Counted from the first letter of the stretch, positions 46,197-56,219 are shown. The stretch: DNA of 64,000 nt from Bradyrhizobium sp. AUGA SZCCT0283 (GCF_018130385.1 NZ_JAFCLU010000022.1:59633-123632), one strand, 5' to 3'. Numbers and translations: made by a program. Notes: a model not told the origin generated them from the sequence alone.

Positions 46197-47165
46197 CTAC
46201 TCCGCTGCCCCACGGGCGCGCTGCCCGCCGCTGACGTGCGTGCGGTCGAGATCGCGCGACAATAACCGCCCTGCAGCGCCTGACGCACGACCGACCAGTT
46301 CCAGGTAGCCTTTCGTAACCCGCGCGAAGTGATTGTAGATGATGACGGCGGGGATGGCCGCGACCAGGCCGAACGCGGTGGCCAGCAGCGCTTCGGCGAT
46401 GCCGGGCGCCACCACGGCGAGGTTCGTGGTCTGCGATTTCGAAATGCCGATGAAGCTGTTCATGATGCCCCAGACCGTGCCGAACAGTCCGACGAAGGGC
46501 GATGTCGCGCCGATGGTCGCCAAGAGGCCCATGCCGAGCCGGATCCGCCGTGCCTCGGCGCGCACGATTTCGGCAAAACTCGAAGCGGCGCGCTCCTTGA
46601 TGCCGGCGTCGCTGGAAATGCCCGCCGACAGCCGCGCTTCGCGCATCGCCGCCGCAAGAAGGGACGCCAGCACGCTGCCCTTGGCGCCGAGCGCGAATTG
46701 CGCTTCCGCCAGCGACCGCGCGTCGGCGATCTTGGCCAGCGCCGAACGCAGCTTCCGCTGAACCACGGTCAACTCGATCATCTTGGCGATGAAGATGGTC
46801 CAGGTCACCAGCGAGGCAAAGGCGAGTCCGATCATGACAGCCTTGACCAGCACGTCGGCCGATTTGAACATCGACCACGGCGACAATTCGCGCAGCTCGG
46901 CGGCTGCCACCTTCAGCAATTTGCCCTCGCGCTCGGGCGGTGCCGCGGTCGTATCCGCAGGCGCAGCGGTCGCCGTCGGCTGGGCCGGCTGCGCTGCCTG
47001 GGCGGGCGCGGCTGGGGCTTGCGAAACGGCGGGCGCCTGCTGGACCACGGCTGGTGCTGTGGGAGCCGCGCCCTGCTGGGCCGACGACGGTGCCGCCAGC
47101 GACAGCATCGCCAGCGCCGAAATCACCGCAAATGTCGTGACGCGAGAAAGAGACATGTTCTTCAT
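46197..47165 (-). CDS. exbB: ExbB proton-channel subunit
   Basis: A 322-aa ExbB of the long type. An N-terminal signal-like segment and a Gln/Ala/Pro-rich periplasmic region (residues about 30-90) precede the three-helix MotA/TolQ/ExbB domain (SADVLVKAVMIGLAFASLVTWTIFIAKM; LLATIGATSPFVGLFGTVWGIMNSF). The long N-terminus is normal in alphaproteobacteria. It starts four bases inside the hydroxylase stop. Confidence 0.92.
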   Translation of the reverse strand: MKNMSLSRVTTFAVISALAMLSLAAPSSAQQGAAPTAPAVVQQAPAVSQAPAAPAQAAQPAQPTATAAPADTTAAPPEREGKLLKVAAAELRELSPWSMFKSADVLVKAVMIGLAFASLVTWTIFIAKMIELTVVQRKLRSALAKIADARSLAEAQFALGAKGSVLASLLAAAMREARLSAGISSDAGIKERAASSFAEIVRAEARRIRLGMGLLATIGATSPFVGLFGTVWGIMNSFIGISKSQTTNLAVVAPGIAEALLATAFGLVAAIPAVIIYNHFARVTKGYLELVGRASGAAGRLLSRDLDRTHVSGGQRARGAAE

Positions 47166-47851
47166 ACTTCGGCCCAGCAGCGGATCAGGTTGTGATAGAT
47201 ACCGGTCAATTTGACCGTTTCAGGGTCGTCTCGCCCAAGCCGCCCCACCAGGGCCTGGATCGACGTATCGAGATCGAAGATCAGGCTGCGGGCGTGGGCA
47301 TCCCGTACCATGCTCTGCAGCCAGAAAAAAGACGCCACCCGCATACCTCGTGTGACGGGCGTGACCAGATGCAAACTAGACGCAGGATAAAGCACGAGGT
47401 CCCCGGCCGCGAGCTTGATTTCGTGGGAACCATAGAGATCCTCGACCACCAGCTCGCCCCCGTCATACTCCTCCGGCTCCGACAGAAACAGCGTCACCGA
47501 CAGGTCGGTCCGGATCCGCTGGCCGGTGAGACGATCTCCCCTCACTGCGTTGTCGACATGGAGACCGAAATGGTGCCCGCCGGAGGCCGCGTAGCGATTA
47601 AATAGCGGCGGAAAGATCTGCAGCGGGATCGCCGCCGAGATGAATCTCGGACTGGCGGTCAGCGCCGACAGCACGCGATTGCCGAGCGCGCGCGCGGCCT
47701 CGCTGTCCGGCGGCAGCTGTTCGTTGCGCTTGACCATCGCCGATTGCGCCCCGGCGGTGGAGCGGCCGTCCTCCCAGGCGGAGGCGTCCATGATGCGGCG
47801 GAAATCCGCCACATCATCCTTGCTCAGCACCTCGGGGACGCAAATCAGCAT
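47162..47851 (-). CDS. PKHD-type Fe(II)/2-oxoglutarate hydroxylase (PiuC/YbiX)
   Basis: A 229-aa 2-oxoglutarate dioxygenase of the PiuC/YbiX group. The iron ligands are H and D in FGLHVDNAV (near residue 97) and the distal His in SSLHLVTPVTRG (near 157); the co-substrate arginine is in TRGMRVASFFW. YbiX/PiuC genes accompany catecholate siderophore receptors, which fits the receptor encoded 13 bases upstream. The role in siderophore use is still not established in the family. Confidence 0.9.
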   Translation of the reverse strand: MLICVPEVLSKDDVADFRRIMDASAWEDGRSTAGAQSAMVKRNEQLPPDSEAARALGNRVLSALTASPRFISAAIPLQIFPPLFNRYAASGGHHFGLHVDNAVRGDRLTGQRIRTDLSVTLFLSEPEEYDGGELVVEDLYGSHEIKLAAGDLVLYPASSLHLVTPVTRGMRVASFFWLQSMVRDAHARSLIFDLDTSIQALVGRLGRDDPETVKLTGIYHNLIRCWAEV

Positions 47852-47864
47852 TCCACCTGTACCC

Positions 47865-50426
47865 CTAGAAGCGTGCCGAAAGCACCATGCTCACACTACG
47901 TCCCGGCGCCACGAACACGAACGGGGTCGCGCTCTGATACAGCGCATCGTAGTAGAGCTTGTTGGTGAGGTTGGCGACGAACAGCTTTGCCTTCCAGTTT
48001 TCGTTGAGCTTCGCTTCAACGAACGTATCGAAGCGCCAGTAGCTCGGCAGTTCGGTGCCCTGGTTGGCGGCGAGCAACGTGCCGCCGTACATTTTCGAGC
48101 GGTACACTGCCTGGCCACCGATCTCCCAGACATCCGTGAGCTGGTATTTCGTGAGCAGGCTGAACGACTGGTGCGCAACGTTGGCCAGCTTAAGCCCGAC
48201 ATTGGTGGGAAAGAGCAGCGGTTGCGCCGATGGAGCGAGCGACTTCGTCACTTCCGACTTCATCAGCACGAGCCCGCCGAACACGCTCCACTTGTCGGTG
48301 ATCTTGCCGCCGACGCCAAGATCGATGCCTTGGATGCGATAGGCCGCGCCCGCGGTGATGCAGGATACATTGCCGGTCGTTCCGGCAGGATAGACACATC
48401 CGGGAACCGCGGCTGCGGCCGCAGCGTTGGCGATATTGCGCGACTCCCGCGCATTTTCCTTCTCGGTCTGGAACAGCGCCGCCGTCACCAGTAGATGCCG
48501 GTCGAACAGCTCCCACTTGGTACCGACCTCGATGGCCTTGTTTTTTTCCGGCCCGAAAATCTGATTCGGATTGCCGTTGAGCGAGGGCGACAAGCCGCCA
48601 TACGCGGAGCTGGTGCCGTCGAACTCTGCGCCGACAGGGTTGGAAGACGTCGCATAAGCAGCGTAGACGCTCGCGATCGGCAGCGGTTTGAGCACCATGC
48701 CGAGGTTGAAGTTCGGCAAGCCATGCTGCTGTTCCTGCGCGTTGAAGACGTTCGCGACGCCGTTCACCGTGCCGAACCCGCTGGCTTTGATGTTGTAATC
48801 GTCGTAGCGAATGCCGCCGTTCAGGATGACGAGATCGTTGTAGTTGGCGGTGTCGAGCAGGTAGACGCTCTTGGTATCGATCGCGATCTTGGTCGGCAGT
48901 CCGGCCCAGGTCGGATTGGCGCCGACGTTTGCGAAAGTGTACTGAGGCGCATAGATGCTTGCGCCGGTTATTGCCCCAGTCGTGGTGCCGCCCGGAAGCT
49001 GTTCCGAGCTCAGGCCGGCATATCTGTCGATACTTGCGATTTCGCGGGAGACTTCCAGGCCGCCGAGCGCCGTATGCTTCCATCCGGCCAGACCAAACTT
49101 GTAGGTCGCCTCGGTCTGGTTGGCGATATTCTCGGTAACCTGATAGCGGCTTTGCGGATTGACGTTAAGCGTATTTGTGGTGGTGTTCGGCCCTTCCGGA
49201 AGCGTTCCGATGTAGTCGAGCACCGAGCGTTGAACCCTGCTCCTGTTGCTCAACGTCAGGTCCGGGGTAATCGCGACCTCGCCGCCGAACGACCCGATGT
49301 CCTGCTTGATGCTGTAATAGTCGCGATTGACGAGACCGTAGAAAGTGTTGCGGTTGACTCCAAAGTCCGGGTACGGGCCGCCCGCGGTGGCGGTGTACTG
49401 GGTCTTGGGCGCGCCGGGACGGTAATACGGCACGCCGAAATCGGGCAAGCCGTGCAGGTTGGTGTGAATGTAGTTCGCGTACAGCTTGACGGTATCGAGC
49501 GGCGTCCATTTCACCGCAACGAAACCGCCGTCGCGGTCGTCCTTGATATAGTCGCGGCCGGCGACGCCGGCATCCTGGAACAAGCCGCCCGCGCGAACTG
49601 CCAGCGTCGGGCTGATCACCTGGTTGACGTCGAGCACGACCCGTTTGGTGTGGTCGGTACCGAACGTGGTGTCCATATTATAGAAGCTTTTCTCGGTCGA
49701 CGCCTGCTTGGTCACGATGTTGATCGCGCCGCCGGTGGTGCCGCGGCCGGCAAAGGACGAGGCCGGTCCACGCAGAATCTCAACCTGCTCGGTAAAGAAG
49801 TTCTCACGAACGCTGACGCCAGCATCGCGTATGCCATCGAGGAAAATGTCGTTGCGGGCATCGAAGCCGCGAATAAAGAAACGGTCGCCGAAGGCGTTTC
49901 CGCCTTCGCCGGTGCCGAGCGTCACACCGGCTGTGTTCAGCACGGCCGACTTCAGGGTGGTCGAGTTCTGGTCCGCCAGGACATCCTTTGTCAGCACTGT
50001 GATCGATTTTGGCGTGTTGAGGATCGGCTCGGGAAATTTGCCTGACGCCTGCACCCGGGTGGCCATATAGGGCGCCGACGGGTTTGCGTAGGGATCGCGG
50101 TCGGCGTTGAGTCCCCCCGCATTCGGGAACGGCACGGCGGCGACTTGCGCCGGCTGCGCGCGACGGGCGGCACGGCGTAGCGCGCTGCGGGCGCGAAGCT
50201 GGTCCGGCGAAGGTTTTGACGCAGCAGGACGCGGGCGAGCGACCGGGGCATCGACCGTCACCGGCGGGAGGTTGGATTGCTGCGCTTCGGCGCCGGAAAA
50301 CGACGCCACCGCCATGAGGCCCGCGACCGCGGAAACCTTCTTGCCGGAATTGTTTTCAACCGTCTGACCGAGCGAGTTGACTGCCGCTTCAAACCGAAGC
50401 GACCTCGGTGCCTTCTGAAGATTCAT
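47865..50426 (-). CDS. TonB-dependent siderophore receptor (Fiu-like)
   Basis: An 853-aa outer-membrane receptor. The leader is long and basic before a hydrophobic stretch ending in GAEAQQ. A TonB box-like segment (LPPVTVDAP) follows, then the plug domain (ITVLTKDVLADQNSTTLKSAV...NAFGDRFFIRGFDARNDIFLDGIRD...VEILRGPASSFAGRGTTGGAINIVTK), and a beta-barrel ending in ...SVSMVLSARF with C-terminal Phe. The plug and linked PiuC gene suggest a catecholate (Fiu-type) ligand. I start at 50426, after AGGGGCACGTA. Confidence 0.92.
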   Translation of the reverse strand: MNLQKAPRSLRFEAAVNSLGQTVENNSGKKVSAVAGLMAVASFSGAEAQQSNLPPVTVDAPVARPRPAASKPSPDQLRARSALRRAARRAQPAQVAAVPFPNAGGLNADRDPYANPSAPYMATRVQASGKFPEPILNTPKSITVLTKDVLADQNSTTLKSAVLNTAGVTLGTGEGGNAFGDRFFIRGFDARNDIFLDGIRDAGVSVRENFFTEQVEILRGPASSFAGRGTTGGAINIVTKQASTEKSFYNMDTTFGTDHTKRVVLDVNQVISPTLAVRAGGLFQDAGVAGRDYIKDDRDGGFVAVKWTPLDTVKLYANYIHTNLHGLPDFGVPYYRPGAPKTQYTATAGGPYPDFGVNRNTFYGLVNRDYYSIKQDIGSFGGEVAITPDLTLSNRSRVQRSVLDYIGTLPEGPNTTTNTLNVNPQSRYQVTENIANQTEATYKFGLAGWKHTALGGLEVSREIASIDRYAGLSSEQLPGGTTTGAITGASIYAPQYTFANVGANPTWAGLPTKIAIDTKSVYLLDTANYNDLVILNGGIRYDDYNIKASGFGTVNGVANVFNAQEQQHGLPNFNLGMVLKPLPIASVYAAYATSSNPVGAEFDGTSSAYGGLSPSLNGNPNQIFGPEKNKAIEVGTKWELFDRHLLVTAALFQTEKENARESRNIANAAAAAAVPGCVYPAGTTGNVSCITAGAAYRIQGIDLGVGGKITDKWSVFGGLVLMKSEVTKSLAPSAQPLLFPTNVGLKLANVAHQSFSLLTKYQLTDVWEIGGQAVYRSKMYGGTLLAANQGTELPSYWRFDTFVEAKLNENWKAKLFVANLTNKLYYDALYQSATPFVFVAPGRSVSMVLSARF

Positions 50427-50561
50427 TACGTGCCCCTGATCAATTTCAATTCGCGGCAAATCGACATGCAGCGAATGGTCCCGCACGGTAGGTACCGAGC
50501 GGAAATTTTGGGGTCAACGCGATCGGGGCAACAGTTCGGTTGAATCGATCCAGATCACAGC

Positions 50562-50630
50562 GATTCTAAATCACAACGATTCTAAATTGCTGTTTGAATG
50601 ATTCTAAAGCTACTTTGTAAGCGTTCTAAA
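50562..50630. promoter_or_regulatory. Four phased TTCTAAA elements upstream of the iron operon
   Basis: GATTCTAAA occurs at 50562, 50578 and 50600, and CGTTCTAAA at 50622; the steps are 16, 22 and 22 bases, so three sit about two helical turns apart on one face. The third is also half of TTTGAATGATTCTAAA, an imperfect inverted repeat. The unit resembles the TTTAGAA/TTCTAAA iron-control element bound by Irr in rhizobia. It lies 136-204 bases before the receptor ATG; 50427-50685 otherwise holds no gene. Confidence 0.65.
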
Positions 50631-50685
50631 GAGATGCAGGAAACGCTACAAAATTAAGCATTAGCTGCATCATCGCCTTCGACAA

Positions 50686-50925
50686 TCAATCGGTGCTCGG
50701 CGGCTTCATCAGTGAAAACAATTCATCGACGGTCGATTGCGCGATCTGACGAACGCGATCGGTGTTGTCCATGCCCGCGATGTTGACGCCCTTCACGACA
50801 GCTTTGATCTCATCGCGGAAGTCGGTGAGGAATCGCAAGGGGTCGGGCGAATCGTTCGCGACACGCGCAATCAGTCCCGTGATCAGAATCTGGCACGCCA
50901 TCATGCGTCCGTTCAGTTCATCCAT
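50686..50925 (-). CDS. Small helical protein, unknown
   Basis: A 79-aa protein (MDELNGRMMACQILITGLIARV...VDELFSLMKPPSTD) predicted helical. I start at 50925, where GGGGGCGCAG precedes ATG; the frame opens at 50985. It lies upstream of the iron-element array but on the same strand as the receptor, 60 bases from the first TTCTAAA; it is probably a separate unit. No family is recognised. The 242 bases 50926-51167 after it hold no further gene. Confidence 0.55.
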   Translation of the reverse strand: MDELNGRMMACQILITGLIARVANDSPDPLRFLTDFRDEIKAVVKGVNIAGMDNTDRVRQIAQSTVDELFSLMKPPSTD

Positions 50926-51167
50926 CCTGCGCCCCCGATCGTTTGCCGCTCGACGCGCGCGATATGGACGACATCGATCCCGCATTCAACCCTGCTTGAA
51001 AGTTTCGCCGCCGATCGCGCGCCATTGGCGCTGGCGCCGAACCGTGCCCACCGCGGCGTCAAACCTTTCCAATTGTTTAGGATTCTCAAGCCTTAGTGTT
51101 TGTACAGCGCAAGCGCGCCGACATTATATCGGCAATGCTGGGGACTTCCTTCAATTCATGAGCTGCC

Positions 51168-52340
51168 ATGTCGAGATCGCGCGCCATCCGTTGGGTTTTG
51201 CTCACCGTAGCGATCGCTGCGCTGGGCTATTTGGGCTGGCAGCGATTCCAGGGCGAGGATCATCAGGCGCAAGCTGAAGCCCAAAAGCGCGTGCCTGCCC
51301 GCGCCGCCGTCCCGGTGCGGACCACCGTGGTCGAAAAGGCTGATTTTCCTGTCTTCCTGACCGGCCTCGGCACCGTGCAAGGCTTCAACACCGTCGTAGT
51401 CCGCACCCGCGTCGACGGTCAGATCAACCGGATCGCGTTTCAGGAGGGCCAGTTCGTTCGCGAAGGCGACACGCTGGTCGAGATTGATCCTCGGCCGTTC
51501 CAGGCAGCCCTCGATCAAGCCAAGGCCAAGAAAGCCCAGGACGAAGCCAACCTTGCCAACGCCAGCCTCGACCTGCAGCGCTTTACCAAGCTCGGCGAAT
51601 TCGCGACCCGGCAACAGACCGATACGCAACGCTCGACCGTCGCGCAACTGACGGCACAAATTCAGGCTGATACGGCGCTGATCGAAAACGCCCAGACCCA
51701 GCTCGATTACGCCACCGTCAAGGCGCCGATCTCCGGTATCGTCGGGCTCCGCCAGGTCGATGTCGGCAATATCGTCAACGCCGTGACGCAGACCGGGATC
51801 GTGACCATCGCCCAGATCGAGCCGATCGCGGTGATCTTCACCGCGCCGGAAGACCGGCTGCCGGATATCAAGGCCGCGCTGGCCGCCGGTTCTCCCAAGA
51901 CGATCGCGCTCTCCACCGACGGCAAGCGGGTGCTTTCGACCGGCACGCTTTCGCTGATCAACAACCAGGTCGACACGTCGAGCGGCACCGTCAGGCTCAA
52001 GGCCGTGTTCGATAACAAGGATCATGCGCTGTGGCCGGGCCAGTCGGTTTCAACCCGGCTGCTGATTGCGACGCTGAAGGACGCCACCGTTGTTCCCGAC
52101 GACGCCGTTCAGCATGGCCCCAATGGCCTTTACGCCTACACGGTCAACAAGGAGAGCAAGGCCGAACTCCGCAGGATCAGGGTGACGCGCGCGATCGATG
52201 GCCGCTCCGTGGTCGACGAAGGGTTGTCGCCCGGCGAGCAGGTGATCACGGCGGGCCAGTTCAAGGTTCAGCCGGGCACGCTGGTGACGACCGCGGTCGC
52301 CAGTTCGGATCAAACTCTGGCCAAGGTCACCAGCGAATGA
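51168..52340 (+). CDS. RND efflux periplasmic adaptor (MdtA-like)
   Basis: A 390-aa membrane fusion protein. It has an N-terminal anchor (IRWVLLTVAIAALGYLGW), the biotinyl-lipoyl halves (VRTRVDGQINRIAFQEGQFVREGDTLVEIDPRPF and ATVKAPISGIVGLRQVDVGNIV) with a coiled coil between them (about 110-180), and the beta-barrel and membrane-proximal domains. It links the RND pump to an outer-membrane channel. No outer-membrane factor gene is nearby. It ends in the start of the pump gene. Confidence 0.92.
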   Translation: MSRSRAIRWVLLTVAIAALGYLGWQRFQGEDHQAQAEAQKRVPARAAVPVRTTVVEKADFPVFLTGLGTVQGFNTVVVRTRVDGQINRIAFQEGQFVREGDTLVEIDPRPFQAALDQAKAKKAQDEANLANASLDLQRFTKLGEFATRQQTDTQRSTVAQLTAQIQADTALIENAQTQLDYATVKAPISGIVGLRQVDVGNIVNAVTQTGIVTIAQIEPIAVIFTAPEDRLPDIKAALAAGSPKTIALSTDGKRVLSTGTLSLINNQVDTSSGTVRLKAVFDNKDHALWPGQSVSTRLLIATLKDATVVPDDAVQHGPNGLYAYTVNKESKAELRRIRVTRAIDGRSVVDEGLSPGEQVITAGQFKVQPGTLVTTAVASSDQTLAKVTSE

Positions 52341-55300
52341 GCGAAGGAATCTCCGCACCCTTCATTCGCTATCCGATCGGCACCTCGCTGATGATGGCCG
52401 GCATCCTGTTCGTCGGCCTCGTCGCCTATCCGCTGCTGCCGGTCGCCCCCCTGCCGCAGGTCGACTTCCCGACCATCCAGGTCTCCGCCTCGCTGCCCGG
52501 CGGCAGCCCGGAAACCATGGCCTCGTCGGTGGCCCAGCCGCTGGAGCGCCAGCTTGCGCAGATTCCCGGCGTCGCGCAGATGACCTCGACCAGCTACCTC
52601 GGCACGGCCGCGATCACGATCCAGTTCGATCTGAACCGTCCGATTGATGCTGCGGCCAACGACGTGCAGGCCGCGATCAATGCCGCCAGCGGCCAGTTGC
52701 CGAAGAGCCTCCCCTCGCCGCCGACCTATCGCAAGGTCAACCCGGCGGACTCGCCGATCCTGCTGTTGTCGGCGACCTCGGACACGCTGCCGCTGACGAC
52801 CGTGAGCGACGCCGTCGACGCCCAGCTCGCGCAGCAGATCAGCCAGATTTCCGGCGTCGCCCAGGTCATCATCGGCGGCCAGCAGAAACCCGCTATCCGC
52901 ATCCAGATCGACCCGGCGAAACTCGTCGCCAAGGGCCTGTCGCTTGAAGATGTGCGGAGTCAGATCGCGATCACGACCGTCGACAGCCCGAAGGGCAATA
53001 TCGATGGCGAGCGCCGCGCCTACACCATTTACGCCAACGACCAGTTGCCGAACTCAAAGGACTGGAACGACGTCATCATTGCCTACCGCAACGGCGGCCC
53101 GTTGCGAATCCGCGATATCGGCCAGGCCGTCACCGGGCCCGAGGACGCCAAGCAGGCGGCCTGGGCCAATGGCAAGCGCGGCGTGTTCCTCGTGATATTC
53201 AAGCAGCCCGGCGCCAACGTCATCGAGACCGTCGACAAGATCAAGGCGACGCTGCCGCGGCTGGTCGCGGCGATTCCACCGGCGATCAAGATCGAGGTGA
53301 TCAGCGACCGCACCCAGACCATCCGAGCGGCAGTCGAGGACGTGCAATTCACCCTGCTCCTGACGATTGCGCTGGTCGTCATGGTGATCTTCATCTTCCT
53401 GCGCAGCTTCTGGGCAACCGTGATCCCGACCATCACGGTGCCGCTGGCGCTGCTCGGCGCCTGCGCGCTGATGTGGGTGTTCGGCTATACGCTCGACAAT
53501 CTCTCGCTGATGGCGCTCACCATCGCCGTCGGTTTCGTGGTTGACGACGCCATCGTGATGCTGGAAAACATCACACGCTATATCGAGGAAGGCGAGAGGC
53601 CGATGGCCGCGGCCTTCAAGGGCGCCAGCGAGATCGGCTTCACCATCGTGTCGATCAGTATTTCGCTGGTCGCCGTGCTGATCCCGCTATTGCTGATGGG
53701 CGGCATCATCGGGCGGCTGTTCCGCGAATTCGCGGTGACGCTGGCGATGACCATTTTCGTCTCCATGATCGTATCGCTGACGCTGACGCCGATGATGGCC
53801 TCGCGTTTTCTGCGCGCGCATGGCGAGACCCGGCATGGCCGATTCTACCGATGGAGCGAAAGCGCTTTCGATGCGATGCTGCGCGCCTACGAGCGCGGCC
53901 TCGACCTCGCATTGCGCTGGAAACTCACGACACTGATGATCTTCTTTGCCACCCTGGGGTTGTCAGTCTATCTGTTCGTCATCATCCCAAAAGGCTTCTT
54001 TCCGCAGCAGGACAACGGCCTGATCACGGCCACCTCGGAGGCCAGCCAGGACATTTCCTTTGCTGATATGAAGCGGCATCAGGAGGAACTCGGCAAGATC
54101 GTGCAGGCCGACCCTGATGTGGCCTCGGTCGCGATGGCGATCGGCGGCAGCGGCCGCGCCGGCAACAACGGCAATCTCTTCATCACGCTGAAGCCGCGTG
54201 ACGAGCGCAAGGCGACGGCGCAACAGATCATCGCCCGGCTTCGTCCGCAGCTGGAGAAGGTCGAAGGCGCCCGCCTCTATATGCAGGCGGCGCAGGACGT
54301 GCGGCTCGGCGGGCGGCCGACGCGAACCCAGTTCGAGTTCACGCTGCAGGACGCCGACCTCGCCGAGCTGAACGAATGGGCGCCGAAGATCCTGGCGAAG
54401 ATGCAGACGCTGCCCGAGCTTCGCGACGTCGCCACCGACCAGCAGACCAACGGCACCACGCTGGAGCTCAAGATCAACCGCGACACCGCCTCGCGCTACG
54501 GCATCCAGCCGCAACTGATCGACGATACGCTCTATGACGCGTTCGGCCAGCGCCAGGTGACGCAGTATTTTACCCAGCTCAACACCTACAAGGTGGTGCT
54601 CGAGGTGCTGCCGGAGCTGCAGGGCAGCCTCGACACGCTGAACAAGATCTACGTGAAATCGCCCACCACCGGCGACCAGGTGCCGCTGTCGACCTTTGCC
54701 AGCTGGACCAGCGTGCCGGTTCGGCCGCTGTCGATCAGCCATCAGGGCCAGTTTCCGGCGATCACGATCAGCTTCAACCTCGCGCAAGGCGTGGCGCTGG
54801 GACAGGCCACTGACGCGGTGCAGAAGGCGATGGTCGAGCTTGGCGCGCCGACGACGCTCAATTCGAGCTTCCAGGGCACCGCGCAGGCGTTCCAGCAGTC
54901 GCTCGGCACCGTACCGCTGCTGATCCTTGCGGCGCTCGTCGTGGTGTATCTGATCCTCGGCATTCTCTACGAAAGCTACATCCACCCGATCACGATCCTG
55001 TCGACGCTGCCGTCGGCCGGCGTCGGTGCGCTCGCCATCCTGATGCTGTTCGGGTTCGATTTCAGCCTGATCGCCTTGATCGGCATCGTGCTTCTGATCG
55101 GCATCGTGAAGAAGAACGGCATCATGATGGTCGACTTCGCGATCACGGCCGAGCGCGACGAGCAGCTCGAGCCCGAGGCCGCGATCCGCAAGGCGGCGCT
55201 ATTGCGTTTCCGCCCGATCATGATGACGACGATGGCGGCGCTGCTTGGCGGCGTGCCGCTGATGCTGGGCACCGGCACCGGATCGGAAATCCGCCAGCCG

Positions 55301-55483
55301 CTCGGCTATGCCATGGTCGGCGGCCTGATCGTCAGCCAGGCGCTGACGCTGTTCACGACGCCGGTGGTCTATCTCTATCTCGACCGGCTCTCGAACGCGT
55401 TTGCGCGATGGGGCCGTTCGTCCAATCCTAACCATGATGCGGATCTGGACGCCCACGGCCCGGTCAAGCAAGCGGCCGAATGA
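52337..55483 (+). CDS. RND multidrug efflux permease (MdtB/MdtC-like)
   Basis: A 1048-aa RND pump of the HAE-1/MdtBC size class. It has MSEGISAPFIRYPIGTSLMMAGILFVGLVAYPLLPVAPLPQVDFPTIQV at its N-terminus and the intramembrane proton-relay segment (TIAVGFVVDDAIVMLENI, two adjacent Asp near residue 405). The pore-domain region and the second-half repeat (IGIVLLIGIVKKNGIMMVDFA) are also present. ATG 52337 overlaps the adaptor stop by four bases. A single homo-oligomeric pump is likely, because no second MdtC-like gene follows. Confidence 0.93.
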   Translation: MSEGISAPFIRYPIGTSLMMAGILFVGLVAYPLLPVAPLPQVDFPTIQVSASLPGGSPETMASSVAQPLERQLAQIPGVAQMTSTSYLGTAAITIQFDLNRPIDAAANDVQAAINAASGQLPKSLPSPPTYRKVNPADSPILLLSATSDTLPLTTVSDAVDAQLAQQISQISGVAQVIIGGQQKPAIRIQIDPAKLVAKGLSLEDVRSQIAITTVDSPKGNIDGERRAYTIYANDQLPNSKDWNDVIIAYRNGGPLRIRDIGQAVTGPEDAKQAAWANGKRGVFLVIFKQPGANVIETVDKIKATLPRLVAAIPPAIKIEVISDRTQTIRAAVEDVQFTLLLTIALVVMVIFIFLRSFWATVIPTITVPLALLGACALMWVFGYTLDNLSLMALTIAVGFVVDDAIVMLENITRYIEEGERPMAAAFKGASEIGFTIVSISISLVAVLIPLLLMGGIIGRLFREFAVTLAMTIFVSMIVSLTLTPMMASRFLRAHGETRHGRFYRWSESAFDAMLRAYERGLDLALRWKLTTLMIFFATLGLSVYLFVIIPKGFFPQQDNGLITATSEASQDISFADMKRHQEELGKIVQADPDVASVAMAIGGSGRAGNNGNLFITLKPRDERKATAQQIIARLRPQLEKVEGARLYMQAAQDVRLGGRPTRTQFEFTLQDADLAELNEWAPKILAKMQTLPELRDVATDQQTNGTTLELKINRDTASRYGIQPQLIDDTLYDAFGQRQVTQYFTQLNTYKVVLEVLPELQGSLDTLNKIYVKSPTTGDQVPLSTFASWTSVPVRPLSISHQGQFPAITISFNLAQGVALGQATDAVQKAMVELGAPTTLNSSFQGTAQAFQQSLGTVPLLILAALVVVYLILGILYESYIHPITILSTLPSAGVGALAILMLFGFDFSLIALIGIVLLIGIVKKNGIMMVDFAITAERDEQLEPEAAIRKAALLRFRPIMMTTMAALLGGVPLMLGTGTGSEIRQPLGYAMVGGLIVSQALTLFTTPVVYLYLDRLSNAFARWGRSSNPNHDADLDAHGPVKQAAE

Positions 55484-55540
55484 CTTGACTTTGCGCGGGA
55501 ACCGACACATCCGAAGATGGTTCTTTTCGGAGCCGGTTCA

Positions 55541-56110
55541 GTGAAAGTCTTAGTAAAATTTGCGGTCGCTGCCGCGGCGATATCAGGTTTGTGCGGCCAT
55601 AGCCATGCGCAGGCGCCCAAGGCCAGAAACAACGCCGCGCCCGTGGCGCAGGCGACGCCGGCTCCTAACGCCGCTGCGGCCGAGGGAGCGAATACATCAG
55701 CGCCTCCCGGCTGGGTTGCGCGGTGCAGCAGCGCCAGCCGCGGCGCACCACTCGAATGCGCGATCGAGCAGAGCGCGGTTCTGACCAAGACCGGTCAGCT
55801 GATCGTGCTGATCAACATCCGCGTATCAGCCGAAACCCGCGCGCCGATCGCACTGGTGCAACTGCCGCTCGGGCTCAACCTGCCGGCCGGCGCCAAAATC
55901 CAGGTCGACGACGGCAAGACGTCCGAGCTGCAGATCCAGACCTGCGAGGCGCGCGGCTGCTACGCCAACCTCCAGATTTCGCCTGACGTGCTGGCCGCGT
56001 TGAAATCCGGCAAGCAGCTGAAGGTGTCGTTCCAGAACATGGCCAAGGAGACCATCACCATCCCGATGCCGCTGGCTGATTTCGCGACGGCGTATGAGAA
56101 GATCAAGTAA
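55541..56110 (+). CDS. Invasion-associated locus B (IalB) family protein
   Basis: A periplasmic protein of about 189 aa with a signal peptide (VKVLVKFAVAAAAISGLCGHSHAQA) and an IalB domain (GWVARCSSASRGAPLECAIEQSAVL; QIQTCEARGCYANLQI, paired cysteines). I favour GTG 55541, where GGAG lies eight bases upstream; ATG 55517 is in frame and possible. The family is widespread in alphaproteobacteria; despite the name, its general role is unknown. A low-complexity Ala/Pro linker follows the signal peptide. Confidence 0.82.
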   Translation: MKVLVKFAVAAAAISGLCGHSHAQAPKARNNAAPVAQATPAPNAAAAEGANTSAPPGWVARCSSASRGAPLECAIEQSAVLTKTGQLIVLINIRVSAETRAPIALVQLPLGLNLPAGAKIQVDDGKTSELQIQTCEARGCYANLQISPDVLAALKSGKQLKVSFQNMAKETITIPMPLADFATAYEKIK

Positions 56111-56131
56111 GACGGGCTCAGGTCTTGGCCC

Positions 56132-56215
56132 CGTCATTGCGAGGAGCGTAGCGACGAAGCAATCCATCCTTCGTTATGCCGCGCGATGGATTGCTTCGCT
56201 TCGCTCGCAATGACG
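56132..56215. repeat. Palindromic intergenic repeat, family C
   Basis: CGTCATTGCGAGGAGCG...GAAGCAATCCAT and ATGGATTGCTTCG...GCTCGCAATGACG form a long inverted repeat, related to the copy at 33758-33882. It sits between the convergent IalB and sulfatase genes and may act as terminator for both. Confidence 0.85.
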
Positions 56216-56219
56216 GTGG

